The notes under the pieces are model-generated. The model was given only the letters and a program-made list of their open reading frames with translations. It made no database searches and was not told the origin of the DNA. A stretch of DNA of 64,000 nt from contig NZ_AFOZ01000037.1 in assembly GCF_000217915.1 (NCBI RefSeq), positions 124,001-188,000 on the forward strand, read 5' to 3'. This DNA comes from Shewanella sp. HN-41 (lineage in GTDB: Bacteria > Pseudomonadota > Gammaproteobacteria > Enterobacterales > Shewanellaceae). Position 1 is the stretch's first letter. Each line of letters starts with the position of its first letter. Shown piece by piece: positions 30,042 to 39,377 of this stretch. The translations under genes and the position numbers were made by a program.

Positions 30042-30059
30042 GATGACAGCGTTGTCATT
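30042..30059. promoter_or_regulatory. NagR operator upstream of the binding-protein/chemoreceptor/chitobiase operon
   Basis: GATGACAGCGTTGTCATT contains the same 14-base core (30044-30057) as the nagK site. It is 289 bases before the first gene and 144 bases from the next operator (30188). Confidence 0.85.
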
Positions 30060-30185
30060 ATTAAAGTACACAAGAAAGAACAGGATTTCTACATTTTTTG
30101 ACAATTATTACTATTTTAATGAAAATATATACTTAATTCATATTATTCATACGCTTAAAATATTTAATTAATTTATTCAAGCTTA

Positions 30186-30203
30186 TGTGACAACGTTGTC
30201 CTT
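30186..30203. promoter_or_regulatory. NagR operator upstream of the TauE-like gene
   Basis: TGTGACAACGTTGTCCTT contains the perfect palindrome GACAACGTTGTC at 30189-30200. It lies about 50 bases before the TauE/SafE-like start, which places that gene in the proposed NagR regulon. Confidence 0.8.
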
Positions 30204-30249
30204 CATTGGTAACATGGCGATAACATGACAAAGATCACGGTAGCTATCG

Positions 30250-31174
30250 ATGAGTCCCCTTAACACATTAGTGCCCAGCAATACCCAACCGGCACCGCGC
30301 TTAACTCGGCACTACCGAAACCTCAGTTTGATATTGCTACTTTGTGGAGCTTGGTTATTTTGGGCGAGCCATTTTCATTCGCCATTTGATCTTATCCAAG
30401 AATATGGACGCTTTGTTTTTCTGGGTATTACAGGAGCGATATTTGCCAACGCCACAGGCGCTGGTGGAGGGGTGATTTTTATCCCTGTGTTTAGTCACTT
30501 AGGCTTTAGTGAATCACAAAGCATCTCGACTTCTTTTGCCATTCAATGTTTTGGCATGACGGCGGGCGCACTATCTTGGTCTTGGTATTACGCTAACCAC
30601 CATAAGCACAACCATCAGTGGCAATATTTTACCCCCTTAGTGTTACTTGCCAGCCTGTGCTCGGTAAGCGGGCTATGGAGCAGTTATTTACTGGCGTTAC
30701 CGTCCCCTACCTCTTTGCATCAAAGCTTTAGTGTGTTTTCGATTGTGCTCGGCGTGGCCATCATTTACAGCAGTCTTAAAAAGGCATCCGCTAACACTAT
30801 TACTCTTAACTGGCTCGATTACCTCAGCATTATCGCCATTAGCTTTTTTTGGCGGCATAATCACCACCTGGTTATCGGTGGGCGTGGGTGAGTTAATCGT
30901 TATCTATCTAATGCTACGCGGTTTATGTGCCAAGATGGCCATAGCCACTGGCGTAGTGGTATCGGCTGTTACCGTCTGGTCGGCAAGCCCGGTGCATTTA
31001 GCCAGCAGCAGCGATGCTAACTTTTACTTAGTCTTGTTTGCGGGCCCTGGCGCAATTATCGGCGGACTGCTGGCGCGTAAACTGGCGCTTTACCTTCCCG
31101 TTATCAAGCTCAAACTATTTTTTTCAAGCTGGATTATATTAACCGGCGCAGCGATGTTGATAAAGGTGTGGTAA
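30250..31174 (+). pseudogene. TauE/SafE-family membrane transporter, frameshifted
   Basis: Sulfite exporter TauE/SafE-type membrane protein, about 307 residues if restored. The first frame runs from 30250 to 30891 and carries the glycine-rich GITGAIFANATGAGGGVIF motif. The second half (SFFGGIITTWLSVGVGELIVIY, the repeated half-motif, to the stop at 31174) is in the +1 frame. They join at a run of seven T (30844-30850), where six would restore the frame. The real substrate is unknown; in a NagR-controlled setting it may export an organic acid or sulfonate. Sequencing error and true mutation are both possible. Confidence 0.82.
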
Positions 31175-31337
31175 GACAAACGATACCAGCTTGCAACGAT
31201 ACCATCTTGCTGTAGTGGCATATCGAATTTTCAATGTGGGTGACACTCATCTCTATGCACGAGGTTGCAAATCTCAGCTGAAAAAATAGCCAGTAAACAC
31301 TGGCTGCTTTGTTAAAATAGAGCTGAGTTACGCTAGA

Positions 31338-32897
31338 CTATATCGCTTGAAAACCATATTGATAAACTTTATCAATCAATTGCCTATGTGTTGGTAATTC
31401 AAGCTTTAATCGCTCAGTTAGCTGATTAATTTCATCAAATTTGGCTTGAGCAACATCTCCCTCCGCATAAGCACTTTCATTGCCCTTTAAGCTGGTATTA
31501 AAGCCTAATCCATATAAGACAAATAAATAGCTATCTAACACAAACGGCTCAAATGCATAATCAAAGTCGTACTTAGTCGGCGCTTGATATTGCCATTGAG
31601 CGAGCTTTTCTTTAAGCGTTGCTGGAATCGATGCAGGATCGACATTGTCACGCCAATATTGGGTATCACGTCGACCCGAAATACAGTAATGAAGCTTGAT
31701 AAAGTCGATACTTTTATCCCAACGTAACTTGAACGTCGCATTGAATTTACGTTCTGTATATTCAAGCGAAGCTCTAGCTCGTGGAAAGGCATCCGCAAGC
31801 ATATTGGCAGCCGCTTCAACTAAAAAGATTGCTGACGCCTCAAGGGGTTCAATAAAAGCGGCTGACATGCCGATGGCCACACAGTTGCCTTTCCAGAATT
31901 GCTCACGATAACCCAAATTTAAAGGGATTTTACGAACCTCTAACCCCTTGGCTTGCTCGCCAACATAATCACGCAGCACCTGCTCAGCGCGTTCATCTGT
32001 GGTATGACGACTCGAATAAACGTATCCCACCCCGCGACGATTATGCAGACCGATATCCCATGTCCAGCCAGCTTCGTGAGCCGTCGCAATTGTGTGACTC
32101 GCAATAGGCGCATCGGCATCAGCGTAAGGCACCTGCATCGCCAGTGCAGTGTCATTGAAGATGATGTCATCAATTTTATGCCAGCCAACACCCAGAGCTT
32201 GCCCCAACAGCAAGGCTCGAAAGCCAGAGCAATCGACAAAAAAGTCTCCCACAATTTCGCCTGCGGTATCCGTACTCACCGCAGTAATATGGCCTTGCTC
32301 ACCTAAATGCACATCGACAACGTTTGCACTGATAAATTTGACGCCTAGCTTTTCGATGCAATGGCGTTTTAAAAATTCAGCGAATTTATTGGCATTGAGA
32401 TGATAAGAATAGTTTTGAATCGCACCATAACTTGGGGTGGTAATTTTTTTGGGTGCCAAACCTAACATACTGATCCGGCTCTGAGTTGTGGTAGCCAAAT
32501 CATAAGGTAAATTCGACTGTCCTAGTAGCCAGTACGGCGCCAAACTAAAATTATACGCAGAGTGAAACACCGCGCTTAGGGGATGGAAGTAACTATGAGA
32601 GGTACCTGGCGCCGGCGTTTCCCGCCAATTGACGAACTCAGCACCTTGTTTAAAGGTTGCATCGCACTCACGCATAAACTCACTTTCGTCCACCCCGATC
32701 ATCTGCAGTGTGTTGCGGATAGTCGGCCATGTGCCCTCACCCACACCTAGAATAGGGATTGTTGGTGATTCAATAAGCGTAATTTGCACACTGGCAGAAT
32801 CGCGACTGTTCAGCTTTTTTGCCAGAATAGCTGCCGATAACCAGCCCGCAGTTCCACCACCGATAATGACAACTTGGTCTATGCTGTGGGTGCCCAT
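31338..32897 (-). CDS. Tryptophan halogenase-family flavoprotein (second copy)
   Basis: FAD-dependent halogenase-fold protein of 519 residues. The nucleotide-binding motif is VVIIGGGTAGWLSAAILAKK at 9-28. The GVGEGTWP loop follows, then a lysine in ATFKQG at the position of the catalytic lysine of PrnA-type halogenases. The usual WxWxIP motif appears as GWTWDIG, with Asp and Gly in place of the usual Ile-Pro. It is last in the TonB receptor-halogenase-SapC-halogenase series and similar to the copy at 33641. Real halogenation is unproven for such receptor-linked members. Confidence 0.85.
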   Translation of the reverse strand: MGTHSIDQVVIIGGGTAGWLSAAILAKKLNSRDSASVQITLIESPTIPILGVGEGTWPTIRNTLQMIGVDESEFMRECDATFKQGAEFVNWRETPAPGTSHSYFHPLSAVFHSAYNFSLAPYWLLGQSNLPYDLATTTQSRISMLGLAPKKITTPSYGAIQNYSYHLNANKFAEFLKRHCIEKLGVKFISANVVDVHLGEQGHITAVSTDTAGEIVGDFFVDCSGFRALLLGQALGVGWHKIDDIIFNDTALAMQVPYADADAPIASHTIATAHEAGWTWDIGLHNRRGVGYVYSSRHTTDERAEQVLRDYVGEQAKGLEVRKIPLNLGYREQFWKGNCVAIGMSAAFIEPLEASAIFLVEAAANMLADAFPRARASLEYTERKFNATFKLRWDKSIDFIKLHYCISGRRDTQYWRDNVDPASIPATLKEKLAQWQYQAPTKYDFDYAFEPFVLDSYLFVLYGLGFNTSLKGNESAYAEGDVAQAKFDEINQLTERLKLELPTHRQLIDKVYQYGFQAI

Positions 32898-32912
32898 AAA
32901 ACCTCGCTTAAG

Positions 32913-33614
32913 TTAATCAGCTAACTTTAATAAGTTGTTTACTTGGTTCAGCGAAATTAACGCAGCATAAATCGGACCTAAAAACGCAGCCTGCTTCAGG
33001 CCAATAAATTCAGCATCGCTGAGCTGGTTTAACAAGGCTTCATTCATGATGTAACATCCTGTTAGCTCATACGGTTTTCCGTCTTTATTGTTGATGGTAA
33101 GGCTTTGTGGTTGGATAAGTTTTAATTCAACAATTCGATTTATAAACGATTGAGTAACTGTGTTTTTTTGAGCCCAATTTACGGCAGCCTCTCCACGACG
33201 ATTTAAAAACTCACTGGCTTTAGCATCATTAAAAAGCGCATCGCCATCCTGAGTGCTCACCAACGGGCTTGACTCATCAATACAAATAACGAAACGATCA
33301 CTGTCGTTGGCATCATTCACTTTTACCGCAGCTAATGGATAATGACGCAAACATTCAGGTACGTATGAACCTAGCCACGTGTCATTTTTGCAAAATAGAT
33401 TTTGCTGAGGTTTTAAGCCCGTCAATACACAACTTCTAAACTGACCAGTTTCACTGTCTTTCACAAATACAATCGGAAAGTTGGTCGCCGCTAAGGCAAA
33501 CTCATGTACCGCTATTGGCAGTAAATGTCGCGCTTTAGCATGTGGATAACTGGTATCGGTAACCAGTTTTAACTGATGATGTTTTTGGCTATCTAAGGCA
33601 ACTAATGCTGTCAT
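32913..33614 (-). CDS. SapC family protein
   Basis: Protein of 233 residues with the SapC-family pattern: LLPIAVHEFALAATNFPIVFVKD near residue 30, LGSYVPECLRHYPLA near 82 and RFVICIDESS near 106. It has no clear signal peptide. In other Proteobacteria SapC-type proteins accompany TonB receptors and halogenase-like proteins, as here; the shared function is not established. It sits 15 bases upstream of the second halogenase and 26 bases after the first. Confidence 0.8.
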   Translation of the reverse strand: MTALVALDSQKHHQLKLVTDTSYPHAKARHLLPIAVHEFALAATNFPIVFVKDSETGQFRSCVLTGLKPQQNLFCKNDTWLGSYVPECLRHYPLAAVKVNDANDSDRFVICIDESSPLVSTQDGDALFNDAKASEFLNRRGEAAVNWAQKNTVTQSFINRIVELKLIQPQSLTINNKDGKPYELTGCYIMNEALLNQLSDAEFIGLKQAAFLGPIYAALISLNQVNNLLKLAD

Positions 33615-33640
33615 ATTTTTATTCTCGTTATTGTTGTGAT

Positions 33641-35191
33641 TTAAATAGATGAAAATCCAAACTGGGCGACTTTTTGTAACAACGCTCGTTGTCCGGGTAA
33701 CTCTTTTGCTAAATATTCGGTCACTTGTTGCACTTTGTTAAAATGCTCCGCAGCTTTAACGTCTTCAGTGTAACGATACTCTGCAACGCTCTGGGGTTTA
33801 AAGCCCATTCCGTATAGGACATATTGATAACTTTCCATCGGAAACGGCTCATAGACATGGGCAAAATCGTAGGCACTAATACAGTGCTCTTGCCAATTAC
33901 CGAGCAGGGTTGTCAACGACTCAGGGATCGTTGACTTACATTTATTAGCCTGCCAAAACGGCGTCGAACGCTGCGATAACAAATAATGCATTTTGATGAA
34001 ATCAATGGTTTTTTGCCAGCGGAACATAAATGATTCATTGAATTTTTGCTCGGCAAATAAAAGACCTTGGCGCCGTGATGGCAACTGATCGGCTATCATG
34101 TTGCCTGCTGCTTCAATCAAGAAAATAGCTGATGCTTCTAATGGCTCAATAAACGCGGCAGAAAGACCCACCGCCACACAGTTTTTATGCCAAAACTTAT
34201 TACGATAGCCCAAATCAATCTTAATTTTGCGTGCACTAAGCCCTGTCGCAGCATCACCAATATAGCGTCTTAATGTCGCCTCAGCCTCTTCATGGCTCAC
34301 GTGTTTACTCGAGTAGACATACCCCACGCCACGGCGGTTTGTAAGAGCAATATCCCATATCCAGCCCGCATCTTGGGCTGTTGAATGAGTACAGGCATTG
34401 ATAGGCGCATCATCTGAATCGTATGGCACTTGAATGGTAACCGCATGATCGGTTAACAAAGTGTCGGCAACTGAGGTAAATCCAATGCCAAGCGTTTCTC
34501 CGATAAGCAAGCTCTTAAACCCGGTGCAATCGACAAAAAAGTCGCCAGCAATTGCGCCACTATTATCGGTTTGTACTTCAGCAATATAACCGTCACTTTC
34601 GAGACGAACATCTGTGACATTGGCAGCAATAAACTTGACGCCAAGCTTATTGATGGCGTGACGTTTTAATAAATCGGCAAACTTTCCAGCATCTAAATGA
34701 TACGCATAGTTTTGCAACCCTTCGTAGGGTTTGGAGGTGATTTTTTTCGGCGCTAACCCGAGTTCAGCAGTTTTTATTTGAGCGCTGACAGCTTGGGCGT
34801 AACTTAACGAATTACCAGCGCAGCCTTTTAACCAATAAGGCGCGAGGTTGAACTGAGTGGGATCAAAAATGGAGGTAAAAAGGTGATGATACTGATTAGG
34901 CTCAACGTCAGTTTGCCAGTTGATAAACTTAGTCCCTTGTTTAAATGTGGCATTACATTGCGTTAAAAAATCTGCCTCATCGATTCCCAGCTTGGCTAAG
35001 GTTGCGCGCATTGTCGGCCAAGTTCCTTCACCAACGCCTATTGTTGGGATATCAGGGGATTCAATGACACACACTTGAATATTATTAGGGTTGGCACTGT
35101 TAAAGGCGCGCGCTAAGTTCGCTGCAGTTAACCATCCGGCCGTCCCGCCACCGACTACGACTACTGATTTTATCGACTCTGAATGCATCAC
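33641..35191 (-). CDS. Tryptophan halogenase-family flavoprotein (first copy)
   Basis: Halogenase-fold flavoprotein of 516 residues, clearly paralogous to the protein at 31338 (same VVVVGGGTAGWLTAANLARA, GVGEGTWPTMRATL, ATFKQG and NRRGVGYVYSSKH blocks). The WxWxIP position reads GWIWDIA. It lies 106 bases downstream of the TonB receptor, with a strong hairpin between them. Duplication within one operon suggests distinct substrates or a hetero-oligomer. Confidence 0.85.
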   Translation of the reverse strand: MMHSESIKSVVVVGGGTAGWLTAANLARAFNSANPNNIQVCVIESPDIPTIGVGEGTWPTMRATLAKLGIDEADFLTQCNATFKQGTKFINWQTDVEPNQYHHLFTSIFDPTQFNLAPYWLKGCAGNSLSYAQAVSAQIKTAELGLAPKKITSKPYEGLQNYAYHLDAGKFADLLKRHAINKLGVKFIAANVTDVRLESDGYIAEVQTDNSGAIAGDFFVDCTGFKSLLIGETLGIGFTSVADTLLTDHAVTIQVPYDSDDAPINACTHSTAQDAGWIWDIALTNRRGVGYVYSSKHVSHEEAEATLRRYIGDAATGLSARKIKIDLGYRNKFWHKNCVAVGLSAAFIEPLEASAIFLIEAAGNMIADQLPSRRQGLLFAEQKFNESFMFRWQKTIDFIKMHYLLSQRSTPFWQANKCKSTIPESLTTLLGNWQEHCISAYDFAHVYEPFPMESYQYVLYGMGFKPQSVAEYRYTEDVKAAEHFNKVQQVTEYLAKELPGQRALLQKVAQFGFSSI

Positions 35192-35255
35192 ATCTACCTC
35201 GGGGTACGCTGGATTACTACCTTATCCTACAACAGCGAACAGATCACTTTAATGC

Positions 35256-35286
35256 AAAAAAGGAAGGCAGATGCCTTCCTTTTTTA
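35256..35286 (-). terminator. Strong hairpin between the TonB receptor and the first halogenase
   Basis: AAAAAAGGAAGGCA and TGCCTTCCTTTTTT form a 14-base-pair stem, an intrinsic terminator on either strand. It lies inside the presumed operon, so downstream genes would be expressed at a lower level or from their own promoter. Confidence 0.85.
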
Positions 35287-35297
35287 TCAACACTTAG

Positions 35298-37865
35298 TTA
35301 GAAACGCAGTGCCGCTTTCAGTGAGTAACGAGAACCGTTGTCGGTTGTTACACGCAGAGTTTCAGCGCCTGTACTATGACGTTGGAAAGTGATTTCATTG
35401 GTTAAATTCACACCTTCTAACGAAATATCTAAATAATCAGTTACATGGTAAGTGATTGACGCATCTAAGAAGTCCTGAGAATCAAAGCTGTCAGCACCAG
35501 CACCAATCGCCGTACCTTCCGCGAAGAACTCACTACGCGCGGTATACGCGATACGTGCAGTGATGTAATCGCCTTCATAGTAACCTGTTACGTTGTAAGA
35601 GTTACGTGATGAACCAGGAAGTATAATTGTTGAGCCGTCGTCAGTTTGACCTTTTGCATCAACATAAGTGTAGTTAACTAGTGCACCTAAACCATTGTCG
35701 AAACTGGTTTGCCATTGCATTTCAAAGCCTTCAATCTTACCGCCACGACCTTGATCTGGAACAACCACTTCATAGGTACCTGGTACTGGTACGTTTACGA
35801 GATCTTCAGAGATGGTCTTGCTGCTAATGAAAGATGCAATATCTTTGCTAAATAGCGCTGCAGACAGCATGGATGATTCGTCGTAGTACCATTCAACACC
35901 GATATCCATTTGTGTCGCACGGAATGGATCTAAACCTGGATCACCACGGCGAGTTTGCAAACGACCACTTTCTGGTGGAGTTGTTGGTAAGCCGCTGTAA
36001 CCTGGTGCCAATTGGCTGTAACCAGCACGCGTCATGACTTTCGCTGCTGACATACGTAAAATGACGTCATCCGCGAGATCGATGGCTAAGTTGAAGCTAG
36101 GCAAGAAATCGCTGTATTCACCAGAGAAGGTATTGATTGCAGTCAAATTACCGTTATAAGCGCTACCATCAGTTTTGGTGTTGACATAACGAATGCCCAC
36201 GTTACCACGGTAGTTTTCACCGTCGAAGTTACCTTGTGCATACGCTGCGAAAATATCTTCTTCAATTTTGCTGTAGTTCCCTAATTCTTCTGTCCATGCC
36301 GTCACAGAATCATTCAGAGCATTCCAATACGCTAGACCATCAATTTTTACGTAAGATGTTGGTGAACCACCAGTAACAACTTCGTCGAAATCTTCAAGTA
36401 AGCCATCGGAGAACTGATCGATATTAGTAATACCGCTGATATCACCTAATGTCGCGCCGTAGCTCTTATAAGTGTTATCGTGTGAGCGGAATTTTAAACC
36501 CGTTTCAACACTGGTAATCGCACCAAAATCAACATCAAGTTTCAGATCAACTTGAGCATAAACTTCTTCATCTTCAAGTTTAGTTTCAGTCAGTGAACCG
36601 CCTTGGAAGTCCTGCCAGCTAGCATCAGTCAAGCTCACACCGTTAGGTACCAGCTTCATTGAATCAGGTAAATCCATATCAACGTCTACTGTGATACCAT
36701 TGGTACCATTAATAGGCTGACCCCATAAACCGTTAGCGTTACCACCGTTGCCACCGTCAGCAAACGTTGTACCGATAGCACCACTTAACACGTAACCGTT
36801 GCCGGTGTACTCAGTCGTTAAATCGATAACGGTACTGGTCATTTCTGCACGACGAGTGTTGGTGTCTTGTGCCAACCAAGCGGCATTATTGACAGTACCT
36901 GTTAACGGTAAACCGTTAGGTGCAACACGAGCGCCTGCTGTATTGGTCATAGTGCTGCCGTCAGCACCAATGACTAAGAAGTTTTGGTTAGTGTTAGTAG
37001 CGTCAATTTGAGTGCGAAATGCATGCAACGAGAAACCAAGGTCGTCACTAGGTTGGAATTGAGCTGTGATATCAAATGCATCGCGAGTACGATCTTGATC
37101 GAAACCAGCAATACCTGATGCTGACCAACCCTCTTCCCAATAGTTTTCAGACTTACGACCACGACCAATTTGTTCTAAGGTAGAAACCATACCTAAGATA
37201 CCAAAGGTCTCGTTGTCGTTTTTCCAGCTAAATAAACCACTTCCGCCTAGACCATAATCACTGTCTGCAAGTGAGTTAGTGTTAGCTTCAGCTGATAAAA
37301 ACACGGTATTAGAATCTAAAGCCAAAGGCTTACGAGTATGCAGAATAACCGTACCACCCACCCCACCCTCGTCTAAAGAGGCAACTGGCGACTTAAACAC
37401 TTCAAGGCCAGCGATCATTTCTGATGGCATGAGGTCCATGTTAAAACCACGGTCATTTGAACCTTGAGAGAACCAAGCTGTTGATGCAACGTATTGACCA
37501 TTCATCAATACTTGAGTCAAGTTAGGATCGACGCCACGAATTGATACTTCGGCACCTTCACCCACGAAACCGCGGTTAATCGATACACCAGCAACGCGTT
37601 GTAATGACTCAGCAACGTTTTTATCTGGGAATTTACCGATATCTTCTGCTGAAATTGCATCAACCACAGCATTTGAAAAGCGCTTCTCGTTCATCGCGGC
37701 TTTGTTAGAAGCCCGCATACCGCGAACTTCAATTTTTTCAATATTTTCTGTTGCTGCGGTGGTTGCCGCAGCATCTGCAGCGACAGCGCTGATAGATACA
37801 GCACTGCCGAGTAGGATTGCAATATTTGTAGCTAGTACACTTTTCTTAAAGGTTGATGGTCGCAT
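35298..37865 (-). CDS. TonB-dependent receptor, probably for chitin oligosaccharides
   Basis: Outer membrane receptor of 855 residues. The signal peptide (KKSVLATNIAILLGSAVSI) ends near AVAADA. A plug domain follows (KIEVRGMRASNKAAMNEKR, then VVDAISAEDIGKFPDKNVAESLQRVAGVSI), then a 22-strand barrel with a TonB-dependent C-terminus ending in YSLKAALRF. I start at 37865 (MRPSTFKKS) with AAGGG upstream; the frame extends to 37961 but that would put the NagR palindrome in the coding region. The ligand is inferred from the nag setting. Confidence 0.88.
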   Translation of the reverse strand: MRPSTFKKSVLATNIAILLGSAVSISAVAADAAATTAATENIEKIEVRGMRASNKAAMNEKRFSNAVVDAISAEDIGKFPDKNVAESLQRVAGVSINRGFVGEGAEVSIRGVDPNLTQVLMNGQYVASTAWFSQGSNDRGFNMDLMPSEMIAGLEVFKSPVASLDEGGVGGTVILHTRKPLALDSNTVFLSAEANTNSLADSDYGLGGSGLFSWKNDNETFGILGMVSTLEQIGRGRKSENYWEEGWSASGIAGFDQDRTRDAFDITAQFQPSDDLGFSLHAFRTQIDATNTNQNFLVIGADGSTMTNTAGARVAPNGLPLTGTVNNAAWLAQDTNTRRAEMTSTVIDLTTEYTGNGYVLSGAIGTTFADGGNGGNANGLWGQPINGTNGITVDVDMDLPDSMKLVPNGVSLTDASWQDFQGGSLTETKLEDEEVYAQVDLKLDVDFGAITSVETGLKFRSHDNTYKSYGATLGDISGITNIDQFSDGLLEDFDEVVTGGSPTSYVKIDGLAYWNALNDSVTAWTEELGNYSKIEEDIFAAYAQGNFDGENYRGNVGIRYVNTKTDGSAYNGNLTAINTFSGEYSDFLPSFNLAIDLADDVILRMSAAKVMTRAGYSQLAPGYSGLPTTPPESGRLQTRRGDPGLDPFRATQMDIGVEWYYDESSMLSAALFSKDIASFISSKTISEDLVNVPVPGTYEVVVPDQGRGGKIEGFEMQWQTSFDNGLGALVNYTYVDAKGQTDDGSTIILPGSSRNSYNVTGYYEGDYITARIAYTARSEFFAEGTAIGAGADSFDSQDFLDASITYHVTDYLDISLEGVNLTNEITFQRHSTGAETLRVTTDNGSRYSLKAALRF

Positions 37866-37922
37866 CTCGTTTCCCTTCCATAACTTTATTATCGTTTTAG
37901 TATTCATAACCATTCCCCAAGG

Positions 37923-37940
37923 AATGACAACGCTGTCATG
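37923..37940. promoter_or_regulatory. NagR operator upstream of the TonB receptor
   Basis: AATGACAACGCTGTCATG contains the core TGACAACGCTGTCA (37925-37938), 60 bases before the receptor start. It would place the receptor-halogenase-SapC genes under NagR. Confidence 0.85.
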
Positions 37941-38293
37941 TCTAGAGCAAACATTACACAATAATTAACAGCCTTGCCACAACAAAATAACGTAAGACGA
38001 AAAAAAATGTCATAAAGCGCAATTATTAAACAATGTTAATTTAAATTTCAATTGCAAAACATATAGTTATAAAAATTGCTGTAAAATTACAACCATCAAC
38101 GCTCCCGTAACAGAATAAAAATAATGCCAGTTTGTAACAATCTGCCATTGCTAAGCACCTTAAATGCTCGCACTATAAGTCCCACAAATATAAAAATGGC
38201 TACAAAATTGTAAGCTTGTAAATCGTTGTTAAAGCATTTACGTTCATGGAACAGCCAGCCCTTCGCGACCTTAGATAAAGAGTTTTTACATCA
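37941..38293. other. Divergent intergenic region TonB receptor / nagR
   Basis: AT-rich spacer holding the promoters of the receptor and nagR. No second operator-like palindrome, RNA gene or ORF is visible. Confidence 0.45.
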
Positions 38294-39310
38294 ATGAAAG
38301 TCACTATCAACGACGTAGCTAAATATGCTGGAGTGTCAATTAAGACAGTATCCCGTGTTACTAATAACGAACCATCGGTGAAGCAGGCCACTGTTGATAA
38401 AGTTACTGAGGCTATCAAAGCACTGAATTATCAACCTAATCTAGCGGCCAGAAATCTCGCGGGGACAAAATCTTATGCTATTGGTTTTATTTATGATAAT
38501 CCCAATGCCTATTACATCATTGATATGCAAAATGGGATTTTGTCGGCTTGTAAAGACAAAGGATATGAGCTGGTTATTCATCCCTGCAATGCAAAATCAG
38601 AGTCAATATGTGAAGAGCTAACGGCTCTCGTCAAGTATTCTAGACTTGCAGGTTTAGTGCTAACCCCGCCCCTTTCTGAAGATCCAACCGTGCTTAAAGC
38701 GCTCAATGATATTGACGCGAATTATGTTCGAATCATCGCTGGCGAGAATGTAAAAGATCAGGATGGGCTCACAATCCTTGTCAACGATAAATCCGGCGCT
38801 ATCGAAATCACCCAGCATTTAATCGATTTAGGGCATAAAGAAATCGCATTTTTAAGTGGTGATTTGCATCATGAATCGACCAAGGAACGATTACTCGGTT
38901 ATAAACAAGCATTAACAAAAAACCATTTAGCTCTGAATGAAGATTACATAATTGAAGGAAAGTATTCATTTGAGTCTGGTGTTGAAGGTGCTAACAATCT
39001 TATCAAGCTTAAAAACCGCCCAACAGCCATAGTCGCATGTAACGATGAAATCGCCGCAGGGGCACTTTTTGCAGCGCGTTTAGCGGGTTTAGATATCCCC
39101 TTAGATCTTTCTATTGTCGGGTTTGAAGATAGTCCTTTCTCCCGTCAAACTTGGCCTAAATTGACAACGGTGCATCAACCCAACTCAGAAATTGCACAGG
39201 TCGCAACAGAGCTACTTATCGCGAAGCGTCGAGAGCAAGATGCAAAATATGCGAAGACCTTTACACCTGAACCTGTGATCCGAGATTCATCTGCAGCACC
39301 AAAGCACTAA
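38294..39310 (+). CDS. nagR: LacI-family regulator NagR
   Basis: LacI-type repressor of 338 residues. The helix-turn-helix MKVTINDVAKYAGVSIKTVSRV occupies residues 1-22 with the hinge NYQPNLAARNLAG near 50-60, and the sugar-binding core ends with VVAC- and IVGFEDSPFSRQTWPKLTT-type motifs. Its location beside the GlcNAc regulon and the five CG-centred palindromes fit NagR. The effector is presumably a GlcNAc derivative. No copy of the operator is seen in front of nagR itself. Confidence 0.9.
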   Translation: MKVTINDVAKYAGVSIKTVSRVTNNEPSVKQATVDKVTEAIKALNYQPNLAARNLAGTKSYAIGFIYDNPNAYYIIDMQNGILSACKDKGYELVIHPCNAKSESICEELTALVKYSRLAGLVLTPPLSEDPTVLKALNDIDANYVRIIAGENVKDQDGLTILVNDKSGAIEITQHLIDLGHKEIAFLSGDLHHESTKERLLGYKQALTKNHLALNEDYIIEGKYSFESGVEGANNLIKLKNRPTAIVACNDEIAAGALFAARLAGLDIPLDLSIVGFEDSPFSRQTWPKLTTVHQPNSEIAQVATELLIAKRREQDAKYAKTFTPEPVIRDSSAAPKH

Positions 39311-39316
39311 TATTAG

Positions 39317-39362
39317 CCAATGCTCTAAATAAAACAGAGAGCATTGGCTCTCTGTTTTATTT
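39317..39362. terminator. Bidirectional terminator with alternative stems between nagR and ndh
   Basis: AAATAAAACAGAGAG (39327-39341) pairs perfectly with CTCTCTGTTTTATTT (39348-39362). CCAATGCTCT (39318-39327) can alternatively pair with AGAGCATTGG (39338-39347), which would disrupt the first stem. It lies between two convergent genes. Confidence 0.85.
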
Positions 39363-39377
39363 AGCAACCCACTAAAT

